DNA from: Morinoia aosen
Lineage: Eukaryota; Arthropoda; Malacostraca; Amphipoda; Talitridae
Direction of reading: 5' to 3'
Assembly (NCBI GenBank): GCA_030386875.1
Contig: CM059562.1
Coordinates: 67,578,201 to 67,642,200, forward strand
Length of the DNA stretch: 64,000 nt
In this document: piece by piece, positions 45,734-57,030 of the stretch
Numbering within the stretch: position 1 is the first letter of the stretch
How the letters are laid out: each line of letters starts with the position of its first letter
Program-made: the position numbers and the translations under genes
Notes under the pieces: generated by a model
Seen by the model: only the letters and a program-made list of their open reading frames with translations
Databases searched by the model: none
What the model was told of the DNA's origin: nothing

Positions 45734-48394
45734 CCCTTTTGTTCTTAAAATAATTTTATGTCAACATTTCAATTTCAACATTTCTATATGATGGCATTTA
45801 TTCAGGCTAGAAATTCTCCTTCTCTTAAAATGATTTTTTGTCAACATTTCATTGTGAAGTTATTTCAAAAAAGAATGTATCATGCCAAAATTCAGTAGGG
45901 TTATTTATTATCAAGCTAGAATTTTCCTTTTGTCAAAAATACTTTGGCCCAATATTTCATAATGTGTGTATGTTTTATCAAGTTAGGCTAGCACCAATTA
46001 TTTTACTCACAGATGTATTCTTCTGAATGCATCTAGTCCTGCATCAATTACCAAGTATTGCCCCAACTGGGTTTCTAAATCAAATTAGGTAATTAATCAA
46101 TGGGCAAAACACAAATAATGCTTGATTCTGAAAAGTAGGTAGTTAGTAAATTTAATTAAATAGTCATTGTACCTTGTTTAATTCAGTTAGTAAAACTAGA
46201 AACATGAGCTTTCTAGTTCAATTGCATTTAGCAAAATGTTGTAGATTTTTACCATCATTGATTTATTAAGTGAGACCTAGGCCCAAAGATTACTGCTCAT
46301 GCCACCTTAGTTGTCCGGGCAAAGCTGCTGATGTGTTCAAGCCTCTAATAAAAATGGAATTAGAGTAATCTAGTGATCGCCATTAGGGTTTTTGCCATCT
46401 CTTGTGTGTCCAAGTTTAATCAATTGTGCTCTCACGTTTTGTACGTTTTAGTAAGTCAGATCTATTTAATTTGTGGAATTTCCTTGAATTTTAGTCAATG
46501 TTTAAATGTCATATCTTGGGAAATGAAGCCATGATAGGTTATTTACACAATAGAGATTATATCCTCGGTAGTTACTTACCTCAAGTCGTGTCACATAAAT
46601 AATCATTCTTTCCTGATCATTAACTGTAGCAAGAATTTCTATCATAATCATTTTTAGTGACAACTCTTACTATTGATTTTGGGTTAGGTCAATTTGTGTA
46701 TATAAAAATGTCAATAATTAGCCGTTACTTGAGTTAGAAATTAGGGTAATTATGCTTACCTCGGAAAGTCTCCGAATATTCTAAGTTCCCAACTCCTGGA
46801 AATTCTAATCCAGAAATCACCCAACTCTCTGATTTGGGGGCTAAATTTAGCGTAACCAGAAATTGGTCGCCCCCAACTGTAGCTACTTGTTCCTTTGACC
46901 TCTTGGCAACGGCGGCTACCTCCAGTGGTTGTTGTCATTATAACTCATAGGATGCCTAATACTATTCTGATAGGTATCCTCATGATCAATGTTCTCTAAA
47001 TCCTTCTTGTGCTCTGATCCTCATCCTCATCCACCAATTCTGTGCACGTTGTGCATAGATTCCGCGTTCCCTCTACTCTTTTTCAAATGGTGCCTTCCTC
47101 TCTCCTCTCGTAGGACACCTTTCATTTCTCATATAATAAGAAATAATAACAATAATTAGATTGCACGTGCACTCTTTGGCACAATTCCTAGCTTAAGTCA
47201 AGTAATCTTTATGACAATTCTAGCCTTACTTATGATCAATACAGCCGGCCCGCGACGGCGGCTTAGCGTAAACGTTCGAATCAAACACTGCCAGTGCTTG
47301 TAAGATACTCATTGTAAATAGCAGTCAAAGCGTAGATTATTGGGCGGCAGAAGCCTTAATATTAATGAAGACAAACTAACTCACATTGCCTACCCAGTAA
47401 TATCCTATTCTCATGTATCAATCTTGCACTCCAATCCGGAGATGATCGTACACGACGCGTCACGATTAATAGTATCCGGAGAATACTAGTTGGGAAATTA
47501 AGGGCATGTAGGGAGATTCATGATTGTCCATACGAGTACTTATTGTTGCGACTGCCTCGCCCCTGTTCAGGCACCAGAATTGGGCCGAGGCGCCCGCATA
47601 TATAATCCTCTATTTGAGGCAACCCTGTAATTCGGCAGTAAAGCTCGCAGCCTGGCTTGCGTAGCGACTGTCTCTCCTCGTGTTATCATGCTTGAACAAG
47701 TAACCCAAACCAATCTCCCGTACAGAAGATCCTGGGAGGCCGACACACGAACAATCACCTCAACATTCAATCAACATCCCTCTCAATTCAACAAAGCCAC
47801 ACGGCTTTCATTTCAACTAAGCCACACGGCTACCTAGCAACCACCCAAGCCTCAAGGCAATAGCAGAAAAATAAACTACCTCCTTCTTTACTCATATAAA
47901 CAACTGTTACCGCACCTGCGGAATATTACACTAACAAATCCACTCTCGCCGGGATCCACACCGGATTCCCTCGAGCCGCGGCACCCGACGAAGTGCGGCT
48001 ACTCACTGGACGCGGATCTCCTTCCTCAAGAAGTGGACCCCCCATACTGCTGCCGTAGTCACGGCACTCCGAGTCGTCAAAATATAACCGAGGCGAGCTA
48101 ATTCAGTTCCGTCATTATCCTGCAATAGGCAATAGTGCAAGTGGAAAAATAGATGCCAGGAAGGCAACTCGAATTACCCAAACAGAAAACCCTTCTGAAG
48201 TCAGATACATTCATTTGTTATCAATTAAGTGTGCCCTACCCCGGGCACTGGTGGCCCTTAAAAAATAATAATACAACCTCCTAGTTACGTGAGAAATTCC
48301 CTTGATATTCAACCTTTAAAATCAAACTCAATCAGTTTCTCCAACTTGGGAGTTCAACAAAGTTCATATTGATCACCCCAGTCAAAAGTTTATA
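45734..48394 (+). repeat. Gypsy 5' LTR, part 2 (after copia)
   Basis: 2,661 bp matching 53873-56533 with a handful of substitutions (for example near 46355, 46435 and 47572). Ends AGTTTATA. Contains a SINE-U fragment at about 47049-47115. The short - strand frames (46756-46938, 47567-47770) recur in the other LTR but are not recognisable proteins. Confidence 0.92.
47049..47115 (+). repeat. SINE-U fragment inside the gypsy LTR
   Basis: GTGCATAGATTCCGCGTTCCCT, a diverged spacer, then AAATGGTGCCTTCCTC align with the SINE-U core (GCATAGATTCCACGTTCCC ... AAATGGTGCCTTC). The same fragment lies at 55188-55254 in the 3' LTR. Confidence 0.7.
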
Positions 48395-48413
48395 TTGGTG
48401 ACTATTAATTGCA
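48395..48413 (+). other. Gypsy primer-binding-site position
   Basis: TTGGTGACTATTAATTGC follows the 5' LTR. Only TGGTGAC matches a known primer site, the tRNA-Trp type used by CsRn1-like elements; the rest does not. Weak support. Confidence 0.35.
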
Positions 48414-48586
48414 TTAATACCAGAGTGTTTTTCACTTGCACAGTTGTCCTTTGTGGGTTGATGAGCGCATGCCAGTGCTGTCGACTTCTGTCGATGGTTA
48501 CCTTGAAGGAGGTAATACTCTGCTCCTCATTATTCAGTAGTCAAACATAGCATTTCCTCCCTAAACTCTTCCCTAATAATAAGTTA

Positions 48587-48795
48587 TTGCTACTGCAGCC
48601 TATTCTAACAAACTCTTCATGTTTTCAATTGCTACTGAAGCCACCTTTTTTACAAAACTCTTCATGCGTTTCCATTGCTACTGAAGCAAAAAAAACCATA
48701 GGAGTTCTTCTAAAATTATTTCCAGTGCTACTGAAGCGCCTTACTAACAACCTTCGCAATTTCCATTGCTACTGCAGCACCATTGCTACTGAAGC
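48587..48795 (+). repeat. Six copies of a 13-bp motif TTGCTACTG(A/C)AGC in the gypsy leader
   Basis: Copies start at 48587, 48629, 48675, 48725 (GTGCTACTGAAGC), 48766 and 48783. Spacings are 42, 46, 50, 41 and 17 bp. All are on the + strand between the 5' LTR and the gag ATG. The spacer between copies is AT-rich, with partial repeats such as AACTCTTCATG. Confidence 0.85.
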
Positions 48796-48839
48796 ACCAT
48801 TTGCACCATTTGGAAACACCTGTGTCAAAATTAACCAAA

Positions 48840-49784
48840 ATGACGACCCCAGAGGGCACGAATGATCACGCAAACTCCGCACTAAAATTGACCCCCTTCG
48901 AAATAAACGGCATCGATGCCTGGTTCCTTCAATCAGAACAGTTTTTCGAAAGCCTGAACATAACGGACGAAAAGCGGATGTACTTTGCCCTAGTTAGGAG
49001 TTTACCCACGCAGGTGATAGATGACGTTTCCAGCTTCTTGGACCCTAACCTTGATAACCCGTATACCCGCTTAAAGAACGAAATGTTAAAAATTTACAGT
49101 AAGGATCGTTTTTCTCGGATTCTAGCCCTTTCGCAAAATCAATCAAATCAAAATCAATCCCCTATAGCGTTGCTCAAAAATATGAGACGCTTAGCGAAGG
49201 GCTATATGGACGACGAAACACTCAAAGCATTGTACATCCAGCGGTTGCCTGCGCACGTACGACCTTTCCTCATTTCCCCTAACGCCCCCGTGGCACTAAA
49301 CGAGATAGCCCAATTCGCCGAAAAACTCCTCGATCCGGAAATATCGGGCCTGAATAGCCCAGTCACGACCCTTGCAGTAAATCAAACTAGTAGTAGCAGT
49401 AATAGTAGCGGCAGCGCCACTGACGCGCTGCTACGAGAACTAGCTCAGCAAGTTGGAGCGTTAGTCGCTACCCAGCAAGCCGAGCGTGCCAACATTCGTG
49501 GAGATGTGCATGCGGTAACTCAACACCAAATACCACCGCATCAGCACGCAAATTCTCACCCTCAAAACCCCCCTCCGTTTGACCGCCAGGCCCGTGCAAA
49601 TAGGTCATTCAATCAGTTTCAGAGGAACGACCCGAGACCTAACAATAGGCAGAGTCAAAATCCTCAAGCTAAGGATTTGTGCTGGTATCACCAGCAATTC
49701 CTACATATGGCCCGAAAATGTGAGGGTCCCACATGCCCCATGTTTGCACTTCTTCACCAAAAAAACGGGTACAGCGCGGCGTAA
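48840..49784 (+). CDS. gag: Gypsy Gag protein
   Basis: 314 codons from the ATG in AAAATGACGACC. The open frame extends upstream only through a TTG in the leader repeat, so the ATG is preferred. The N-terminal half ([17 protein letters not shown]...) is the capsid-type region found in arthropod gypsy Gags. A Ser/Asn linker follows, then a basic Gln/Asn-rich part. The C-terminal finger [19 protein letters not shown] has C-X2-H-X9-C-X4-C spacing, close to the CHCC motif of CsRn1-like elements and unlike the common CCHC knuckle. The frame overlaps pol by 52 bp, with a -1 frameshift signal at 49760. Confidence 0.88.
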   Translation: MTTPEGTNDHANSALKLTPFEINGIDAWFLQSEQFFESLNITDEKRMYFALVRSLPTQVIDDVSSFLDPNLDNPYTRLKNEMLKIYSKDRFSRILALSQNQSNQNQSPIALLKNMRRLAKGYMDDETLKALYIQRLPAHVRPFLISPNAPVALNEIAQFAEKLLDPEISGLNSPVTTLAVNQTSSSSNSSGSATDALLRELAQQVGALVATQQAERANIRGDVHAVTQHQIPPHQHANSHPQNPPPFDRQARANRSFNQFQRNDPRPNNRQSQNPQAKDLCWYHQQFLHMARKCEGPTCPMFALLHQKNGYSAA

Positions 49785-52700
49785 GAGCGAGTCAGGCGCC
49801 GTCGCTTGCTAAACCGATATTGACTCGATGCCTCACGATTTTTGACCCCTTAACCAGCATTAGATTCCTCATAGACACGGGTAGCGCTGTCAGCCTTATC
49901 CCGGCCTCCCAAATAGAGAAACAGGGTACGGGAACCCCGAGTCTTAAAGCCGCAAACGGCTCACCCATCCTATGCTACGGCACAAAATCACTTACCTGCT
50001 CCCTCAATCTCAAACGTTCAATGGAATTCGTGTTCATAGTGGCGGATGTGGACACGGCCATCATTGGTGCAGACTTTCTGCAGAGGTTTGCGCTCGTGGT
50101 GGACGTGAGAAACGGATGCTTGTTTGATAGCGAATCCAGTGAAAGAAGGCCTCTCCACTCGGTCAATATGGTGAACGTCACAGCAAACGTGACTTGCAAC
50201 GTCACTATCACTTGCCCCTACGAACGGGTGTTGGCAGAATTCCCTGCCCTTTCCTTACCTAACGTAAACTCTAATCACAACACGCTGACGGAACACTATA
50301 TTGAGACGAGCGGTCCGCCCGTTCACGCTAAAGTACGGCGTCTTCCCCCAGACCGATTGCAGGAGGTAAAGTCTGAATTCCAGCGGATGTTAGCTGATGG
50401 GACAGTTCGTATCTCAAAGAGTCCCTGGTCTAGTCCTTTGATCTTAGTGCCGAAGGCTAATGGCGAAACGCGCATCTGTGGGGATTACAGGATGCTTAAC
50501 GCAGTCACCACACCCGATAGGTTCCCCATTCCCTTACTACAGGATTTCACTGCGAACCTCGCAGGGACAAAAATCTTCTCTAAAATTGACCTCAAAAGAG
50601 CCTTCAATCAGATTCCGATGCACGAAAGTTCCATTAAAAAGACCGCTGTGTGCACGCCGTTTGGCCTGTTCGAGTATCTTCGCATGCCATATGGCCTGCG
50701 TAATGCTCCTCAGACCTTTCAGCGTCACATGACGGAAGTCCTTTCCGACCTACCCTTTTTGTACTGTTATCTTGACGATGTGCTAGTGGCCTCGGGGACG
50801 CCTGAGGAACATGTACATCATCTGAGAGAGCTTTGCAAACGACTAGCGTCGCACTCACTACTGATCAATCCAGAGAAGTGTGTGTTGGGAAAGAAGGAAT
50901 TGACTTTCTTGGGTCACCACATTAGCGAGAGGGGAATTAAGCCGCTTCCCGAAAGAGTGGCAGCCTTACGGAACTTTCCGAGACCAACGACCCAAAGACA
51001 GTTGCGCAGGTTCTTGGGATCGGTTAATTTTTACCACCGATTCCTGAGGAACTGTGCAGAGACCCTTGCCCCGCTCACCTCCTTGATTAAACCAAAAAAA
51101 AGAGGCAAACCCGTTACGGTCGAGTGGACTGGGGAGGCAGAGAGAGCGTTCGAGCTCATCAAAGAGAGACTCGCTACTGCTACAGAATTAGCTTACCCAC
51201 ACCCTGAGGCAGAATTCAGCCTGGTGGCGGACGCATCGAATATAGCGGTCGGTGCTGTGCTGCAGCAAACTGTAAATAATATCACTTCGCCGTTGGCGTT
51301 TTTCAGCCGCAAGCTCTCCTCAACCGAACAACGTTACAGCACGTTCGGGAGAGAGCTCCTAGCCATTTACTTGGCGGTAAAGCACTTTCGCTACACCCTT
51401 GAAGCTCGTCAATTCATAATTTATACTGACCACAAACCTATCCTTGACGCTATCCGAATGCCTCCCGAGCGCCACTCTCCTAGGGAAAGCCGGCACTTGA
51501 GTTTTATCGCGCAGTTCACGAGTGACATCAGGCACATCAAAGGCGAGGAAAACACGGTTGCTGATTGCTTATCGCGTGTGTACAGCGCGGTATTAAACCC
51601 GTCAGCACCCGAGTTCCAACCCTCAGTACAAGCGATTTCGCTAGCCGATGTCATTCGTGCGCAGCAGTGCGACTTGGAAATCCATAACTTAATTGAGTGC
51701 CCCGACTCCTCCTTAAAACTCTCACTCAGAGAAGGCGTTTACTGTGACGCCGATCGGCCGAACCGTTATTATCTGCCTAGCAACCTGCGTTTGCCCGCCA
51801 TTAAGCATTACCATGACTTGTCGCATCCTGGGACGGATAGAACTTTCCGCCTAATCGCAGATCGTTTTGTCTGGCCCGGGATGCGTAGGGCCATAAGAGA
51901 GTTCGTTCGTCATTGCCCAGATTGCCAAGCAAGCAAAGTCACTCGGCACAACAAAGCCGCAATTCACCCTTGTGCATTTACCGGCAGAAAATTTGACGCA
52001 GTCAACCTAGATTTGGTAGGCCCCCTCCCTATTTCTCGTGGGTATAGTTACTTGCTCACCATGATAGATCGCTTCTCCCGCTGGGTCGAGGCTGTCCCCA
52101 TCGCTAACATAACTGCAGAAACTGTAGCACGCACTTTTGTCGAAACGTGGATATCCCGGTTCGGAGTCCCTTTGAGCATAACGCATGATCGTGGGGTTCA
52201 ATTCACTTCCGCCTTGTGGTCAGAGATCTCCAAAATCTTAGGTTGCGCAAACATCTCGACAACGGCATATCACCCCCAATCGAACGGACTCATCGAGAGG
52301 GTTCACCGCGACCTCAAAGCGGCATTACGGTGCTTAAAATGTCACCACGATTGGGTCGAAAGGCTGCCGATCGTATTACTTACTCTGAGAAACCTATTTC
52401 GGCAGGATCAAAAGTGCACGTCCTCTGAGCTGCTTTACGGGCAATCATTACGATTGCCTGGTGATGTTATCGATCCCACGTACCAAACCGACGAATCCCC
52501 CAGCCAAATCGCCGATTACGCAGCACGACTAAAGCGCGTCATGAGCGAAGTAGTTTACATACCACCTCGCCTCCCCTCACCATCTGAAAGTTTAGACCCT
52601 TGCTTACAAAGTTGCACCCACGTTTACGTCCGGGTAGACGGGGTAAAGACCCCTCTGCGACGCCCCTATGATGGCCCCTTCAGGGTCCTCAAGAGGTCCC

Positions 52701-53173
52701 CGAAACATTTCATTATCGAAAGGGGCAACAAGAGCGACAGTGTCAGCATAGATCGCCTTAAGGCGGCGTTTTTGTCCCTTCCGGACGACACCCCGACACA
52801 CTCTCGTGAACCACAACAACCCAGGCTGCAAATCAGCCCCAGGTCAACACCTGTCGAGCCTCCTGGGTTGCACCTGTCCACTTGGGCTAAGACCCTTCCT
52901 CCCACTATGGAGTGCAACGAGTTCGTAGTTCCCCCGTATACCGTTCAAAGAACGCCGTTGGAGACTAGGAATTCGGGTGCCTCCACCTCGGATAGCGCTT
53001 CTACTACTTTAACTCCCCATCACGGGAATCCCCCAGACACTCTGTCATTGTCCCAGTTGGGGATCCGAACGTCAACTTTCACAGCCCCCAAGCTTATTCC
53101 TCCTACAGCCCCCGAGCAGTGTAGCAGGTCTGGCAGACCCCTTCGTCAGCCAGATCGTTACGCGCAGTCGTAG
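49733..53173 (+). CDS. pol: Gypsy Pol polyprotein (protease, RT, RNase H, integrase), intact
   Basis: An open frame of 1146 codons in the -1 frame relative to gag, probably made by frameshifting, so the residues before about 12 are not translated as Pol. Domains in order: aspartic protease LIDTGSAVS (46-54); RT with [15 protein letters not shown] and catalytic YLDD (near 346); RNase H with VADAS (near 497) and YTDHKPIL (near 563); integrase with the H-H-C-C zinc domain (HYHDLSH...CPDC, about 690-730), DLVGPL (near 757), HDRGVQF (near 819) and [11 protein letters not shown] (near 851). The chromodomain-free tail is Pro/Ser-rich. There is no env ORF between pol and the 3' LTR. The frame is fully open, consistent with a young copy. 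Confidence 0.95.
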   Translation: MPHVCTSSPKKRVQRGVRASQAPSLAKPILTRCLTIFDPLTSIRFLIDTGSAVSLIPASQIEKQGTGTPSLKAANGSPILCYGTKSLTCSLNLKRSMEFVFIVADVDTAIIGADFLQRFALVVDVRNGCLFDSESSERRPLHSVNMVNVTANVTCNVTITCPYERVLAEFPALSLPNVNSNHNTLTEHYIETSGPPVHAKVRRLPPDRLQEVKSEFQRMLADGTVRISKSPWSSPLILVPKANGETRICGDYRMLNAVTTPDRFPIPLLQDFTANLAGTKIFSKIDLKRAFNQIPMHESSIKKTAVCTPFGLFEYLRMPYGLRNAPQTFQRHMTEVLSDLPFLYCYLDDVLVASGTPEEHVHHLRELCKRLASHSLLINPEKCVLGKKELTFLGHHISERGIKPLPERVAALRNFPRPTTQRQLRRFLGSVNFYHRFLRNCAETLAPLTSLIKPKKRGKPVTVEWTGEAERAFELIKERLATATELAYPHPEAEFSLVADASNIAVGAVLQQTVNNITSPLAFFSRKLSSTEQRYSTFGRELLAIYLAVKHFRYTLEARQFIIYTDHKPILDAIRMPPERHSPRESRHLSFIAQFTSDIRHIKGEENTVADCLSRVYSAVLNPSAPEFQPSVQAISLADVIRAQQCDLEIHNLIECPDSSLKLSLREGVYCDADRPNRYYLPSNLRLPAIKHYHDLSHPGTDRTFRLIADRFVWPGMRRAIREFVRHCPDCQASKVTRHNKAAIHPCAFTGRKFDAVNLDLVGPLPISRGYSYLLTMIDRFSRWVEAVPIANITAETVARTFVETWISRFGVPLSITHDRGVQFTSALWSEISKILGCANISTTAYHPQSNGLIERVHRDLKAALRCLKCHHDWVERLPIVLLTLRNLFRQDQKCTSSELLYGQSLRLPGDVIDPTYQTDESPSQIADYAARLKRVMSEVVYIPPRLPSPSESLDPCLQSCTHVYVRVDGVKTPLRRPYDGPFRVLKRSPKHFIIERGNKSDSVSIDRLKAAFLSLPDDTPTHSREPQQPRLQISPRSTPVEPPGLHLSTWAKTLPPTMECNEFVVPPYTVQRTPLETRNSGASTSDSASTTLTPHHGNPPDTLSLSQLGIRTSTFTAPKLIPPTAPEQCSRSGRPLRQPDRYAQS
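49760..49805 (+). promoter_or_regulatory. Gag-pol -1 ribosomal frameshift signal
   Basis: The slippery heptamer A AAA AAC at 49760-49766 is in register with the gag codons AAA and AAC. A downstream hairpin pairs CGGCG (49777-49781) with CGCCG (49797-49801), extended by GCG (49774-49776) with CGC (49803-49805) across a one-base bulge. The gag TAA lies in the 15-nt loop. Slippage by -1 enters the pol frame exactly. Confidence 0.85.
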
Positions 53174-53309
53174 GGTGGTTAACTCTGTCCTGTCCTTCTC
53201 TCCTAATTTTCTTTGGCTGTCACGGCCCTCGGATACTTCTTCGCAGCCTGTTGTCTTTCGCGTAATTGTCGTAGATCGGCTTCGCCGCTCCCAGACCTTT
53301 CGGTCTCCT

Positions 53310-53325
53310 TTGGGGGGAGGGTAGC
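53310..53325 (+). other. Gypsy polypurine tract
   Basis: TTGGGGGGAGGGTAGC directly before the 3' LTR, with a nearly pure purine core. Confidence 0.8.
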
Positions 53326-56300
53326 TGTAGCGAACCTTCGGCACGCAACTCAGTATAAATTTCGGAAATTCCCAAAATGATCATTAAAAATTCAGTAAAA
53401 CAAATCCAACCATCAGAATAAAATTTCATTACGGAATTAATTAACTTCTATTCTCAATTCCATTAAAATCGTGCATTGAAAAATTCATTCTCTAAGAAAT
53501 CACTTTTGCGTTGTAACGAAACCCTCCACGACGCCTTGCCGGCAACATTTCCACTCGCACTAGCTCCACTCGTACCAAGTCATTGACAGTGTGTGCACCG
53601 CGTGTTTCTCTGGTGAGAATTAGAGATTGTGTGTTACTGTGCTGTTCTACGGGTAACTATATTTGTGTATTATGAAACTATCAATGATATTATTGTGTGA
53701 TGTATTAAGAAAATCGCCGAAAGTTCCAGAGTGCTAAATGCTTAGGATTTTTCTTGCCCAGAATTTGGGTTCCCCCACAGGCCATTTTTCCTTGTGTATT
53801 GTTGTGTATCCTACCTTAAAATTTGCAGCAAACTATTCACGATTCAATGTAAAGCCATCTGTAGGGAGTTTTCCCTTTTGTTCTTAAAATAATTTTATGT
53901 CAACATTTCAATTTCAACATTTCTATATGATGGCATTTATTCAGGCTAGAAATTCTCCTTCTCTTAAAATGATTTTTTGTCAACATTTCATTGTGAAGTT
54001 ATTTCAAAAAAGAATGTATCATGCCAAAATTCAGTAGGGTTATTTATTATCAAGCTAGAATTTTCCTTTTGTCAAAAATACTTTGGCCCAATATTTCATA
54101 ATGTGTGTATGTTTTATCAAGTTAGGCTAGCACCAATTATTTTACTCACAGATGTATTCTTCTGAATGCATCTAGTCCTGCATCAATTACCAAGTATTGC
54201 CCCAACTGGGTTTCTAAATCAAATTAGGTAATTAATCAATGGGCAAAACACAAATAATGCTTGATTCTGAAAAGTAGGTAGTTAGTAAATTTAATTAAAT
54301 AGTCATTGTACCTTGTTTAATTCAGTTAGTAAAACTAGAAACATGAGCTTTCTAGTTCAATTGCATTTAGCAAAATGTTGTAGATTTTTACCATCATTGA
54401 TTTATTAAGTGAGACCTAGGCCCAAAGATTACTGCTCATGCCACCTTAGTTGTCCGGGCAAAGCTGCTGATGTGTTCAAGCCTCTAATAAAAATTGAATT
54501 AGAGTAATCTAGTGATCGCCATTAGGGTTTTTGCCATCTCTTGTGTGTCCAAGTTTAATCAATTGTGCTCTCAAGTTTTGTACGTTTTAGTAAGTCAGAT
54601 CTATTTAATTTGTGGAATTTCCTTGAATTTTAGTCAATGTTTAAATGTCATATCTTGGGAAATGAAGCCATGATAGGTTATTTACACAATAGAGATTATA
54701 TCCTCGGTAGTTACTTACCTCAAGTCGTGTCACATAAATAATCATTCTTTCCTGATCATTAACTGTAGCAAGAATTTCTATCATAATCATTTTTAGTGAC
54801 AACTCTTACTATTGATTTTGGGTTAGGTCAATTTGTGTATATAAAAATGTCAATAATTAGCCGTTACTTGAGTTAGAAATTAGGGTAATTATGCTTACCT
54901 CGGAAAGTCTCCGAATATTCTAAGTTCCCAACTCCTGGAAATTCTAATCCAGAAATCACCCAACTCTCTGATTTGGGGGCTAAATTTAGCGTAACCAGAA
55001 ATTGGTCGCCCCCAACTGTAGCTACTTGTTCCTTTGACCTCTTGGCAACGGCGGCTACCTCCAGTGGTTGTTGTCATTATAACTCATAGGATGCCTAATA
55101 CTATTCTGATAGGTATCCTCATGATCAATGTTCTCTAAATCCTTCTTGTGCTCTGATCCTCATCCTCATCCACCAATTCTGTGCACGTTGTGCATAGATT
55201 CCGCGTTCCCTCTACTCTTTTTCAAATGGTGCCTTCCTCTCTCCTCTCGTAGGACACCTTTCATTTCTCATATAATAAGAAATAATAACAATAATTAGAT
55301 TGCACGTGCACTCTTTGGCACAATTCCTAGCTTAAGTCAAGTAATCTTTATGACAATTCTAGCCTTACTTATGATCAATACAGCCGGCCCGCGACGGCGG
55401 CTTAGCGTAAACGTTCGAATCAAACACTGCCAGTGCTTGTAAGATACTCATTGTAAATAGCAGTCAAAGCGTAGATTATTGGGCGGCAGAAGCCTTAATA
55501 TTAATGAAGACAAACTAACTCACATTGCCTACCTAGTAATATCCTATTCTCATGTATCAATCTTGCACTCCAATCCGGAGATGATCGTACACGACGCGTC
55601 ACGATTAATAGTATCCGGAGAATACTAGTTGGGAAATTAAGGGCATGTAGGGAGATTCATGATTGTCCATACGAGTACTTATTGTTGCGACTGCCTCGCC
55701 CCTGTTCAGGCGCCAGAATTGGGCCGAGGCGCCCGCATATATAATCCTCTATTTGAGGCAAACCTGTAATTCGGCAGTAAAGCTCGCAGCCTGGCTTGCG
55801 TAGCGACTGTCTCTCCTCGTGTTATCATGCTTGAACAAGTAACCCAAACCAATCTCCCGTACAGAAGATCCTGGGAGGCCGACACACGAACAATCACCTC
55901 AACATTCAATCAACATCCCTCTCAATTCAACAAAGCCACACGGCTTTCATTTCAACTAAGCCACACGGCTACCTAGCAACCACCCAAGCCTCAAGGCAAT
56001 AGCAGAAAAATAAACTACCTCCTTCTTTACTCATATAAACAACTGTTACCGCACCTGCGGAATATTACACTAACAAATCCACTCTCGCCGGGATCCACAC
56101 CGGATTCCCTCGAGCCGCGGCACCCGACGAAGTGCGGCTACTCACTGGACGCGGATCTCCTTCCTCAAGAAGTGGACCCCCCATACTGCTGCCGTAGTCA
56201 CGGCACTCCGAGTCGTCAAAATAAAACCGAGGCGAGCTAATTCAGTTCCGTCATTATCCTGCAATAGGCAATAGTGCAAGTGGAAAAATAGATGCCAGGA

Positions 56301-56533
56301 AGGCAACTCGAATTACCCAAACAGAAAACCCTTCTGAAGTCAGATACATTCATTTGTTATCAATTAAGTGTGCCCTACCCCGGGCACTGGTGGCCCTTAA
56401 AAAATAATAATACACCCTCCTAGTTACGTGAGAAATTCCCTTGATATTCAACCTTTAAAATCAAACTCAATCAGTTTCTCCAACTTGGGAGTTCAACAAA
56501 GTTCATATTGATCACCCCAGTCAAAAGTTTATA
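53326..56533 (+). repeat. Gypsy 3' LTR, 3,208 bp, uninterrupted
   Basis: Starts TGTAGCGAACC, ends AGTTTATA, followed by the ACTG duplication at 56534-56537. It holds a single GTTTT (53868-53872) where the 5' copy carries the copia insertion. No recognisable ORF. Confidence 0.93.
55188..55254 (+). repeat. SINE-U fragment inside the gypsy 3' LTR
   Basis: Same fragment as 47049-47115, carried in the other LTR. Confidence 0.7.
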
Positions 56534-56537
56534 ACTG

Positions 56538-56976
56538 CATCAACCCTAACTTATGAAAACAAGTTAATGTTCATCATTAATTTTCTTCATTTTACAAATA
56601 TTTTATACCTAACATTAGGTGGAGAAATCTTGGATTCAAGGGTATGAAAACAGTCTATCTTCTCGATAAAACTAGCTCTCAAGAATAAAGTTGCATTTTG
56701 AACAGTCTATCACCATCTACCACTAAAGGGGGCAACTTTGACCTTGTTATTGATAAATTCGCCACTTACGTGGGCGGTTGCAACTGCAAGAACCGCAATA
56801 TTGTTTTTCCAACAACTCAAAAAAACTGAAAGTTACCCAAAAATCCCCTTTGACTCAAGAAAATGAGATGATAATCGGCGAGACCAGGTATGACAGTCAT
56901 TGTATCCAAGTATTACATAGGATGAAATCGAAAACTCAGCCTATCATACTACGTGGATCAATCTCGTTGTTTAGAG
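56538..56976. other. No gene seen
   Basis: Right flank of the gypsy element; non-coding. Confidence 0.5.
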
Positions 56977-57030
56977 CAGCGGTCCCCAACCTTCTGATCG
57001 CGGCGGACCGTTTCAGGTCTGGGTTATCAG
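56977..57030. mobile_element. hAT-type transposon terminus
   Basis: CAGCGGTCCCCAACCTT followed by a GCGGCGGACCG block is a characteristic hAT end. No matching right end or 8-bp duplication was found in the next kilobase, so it is a fragment. The short ORFs over it are not real. Confidence 0.5.

Larger units (their letters stand above)
40664..56533 (+). mobile_element. Ty3/gypsy-type LTR retrotransposon with a copia element nested in its 5' LTR
   Basis: The LTRs start TGTAGCGAACC and end AGTTTATA. The 5' LTR is 40664-48394, split by the copia insertion; the 3' LTR is 53326-56533. A 4-bp duplication ACTG flanks the whole (40660-40663 and 56534-56537). Without the copia the element is about 11.35 kb: two 3,208-bp LTRs and a 4,931-bp internal region with gag and pol. 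LTR differences noticed by eye are about seven substitutions, so the insertion is recent. The Gag has an unusual C-H-C-C finger, suggesting the CsRn1-like branch of Ty3/gypsy (inference). Confidence 0.93.

Noticed and set aside
46756-47770. 60- and 67-aa frames repeated in both gypsy LTRs
   Set aside because: They repeat only because the LTR is duplicated; no domain or start context.
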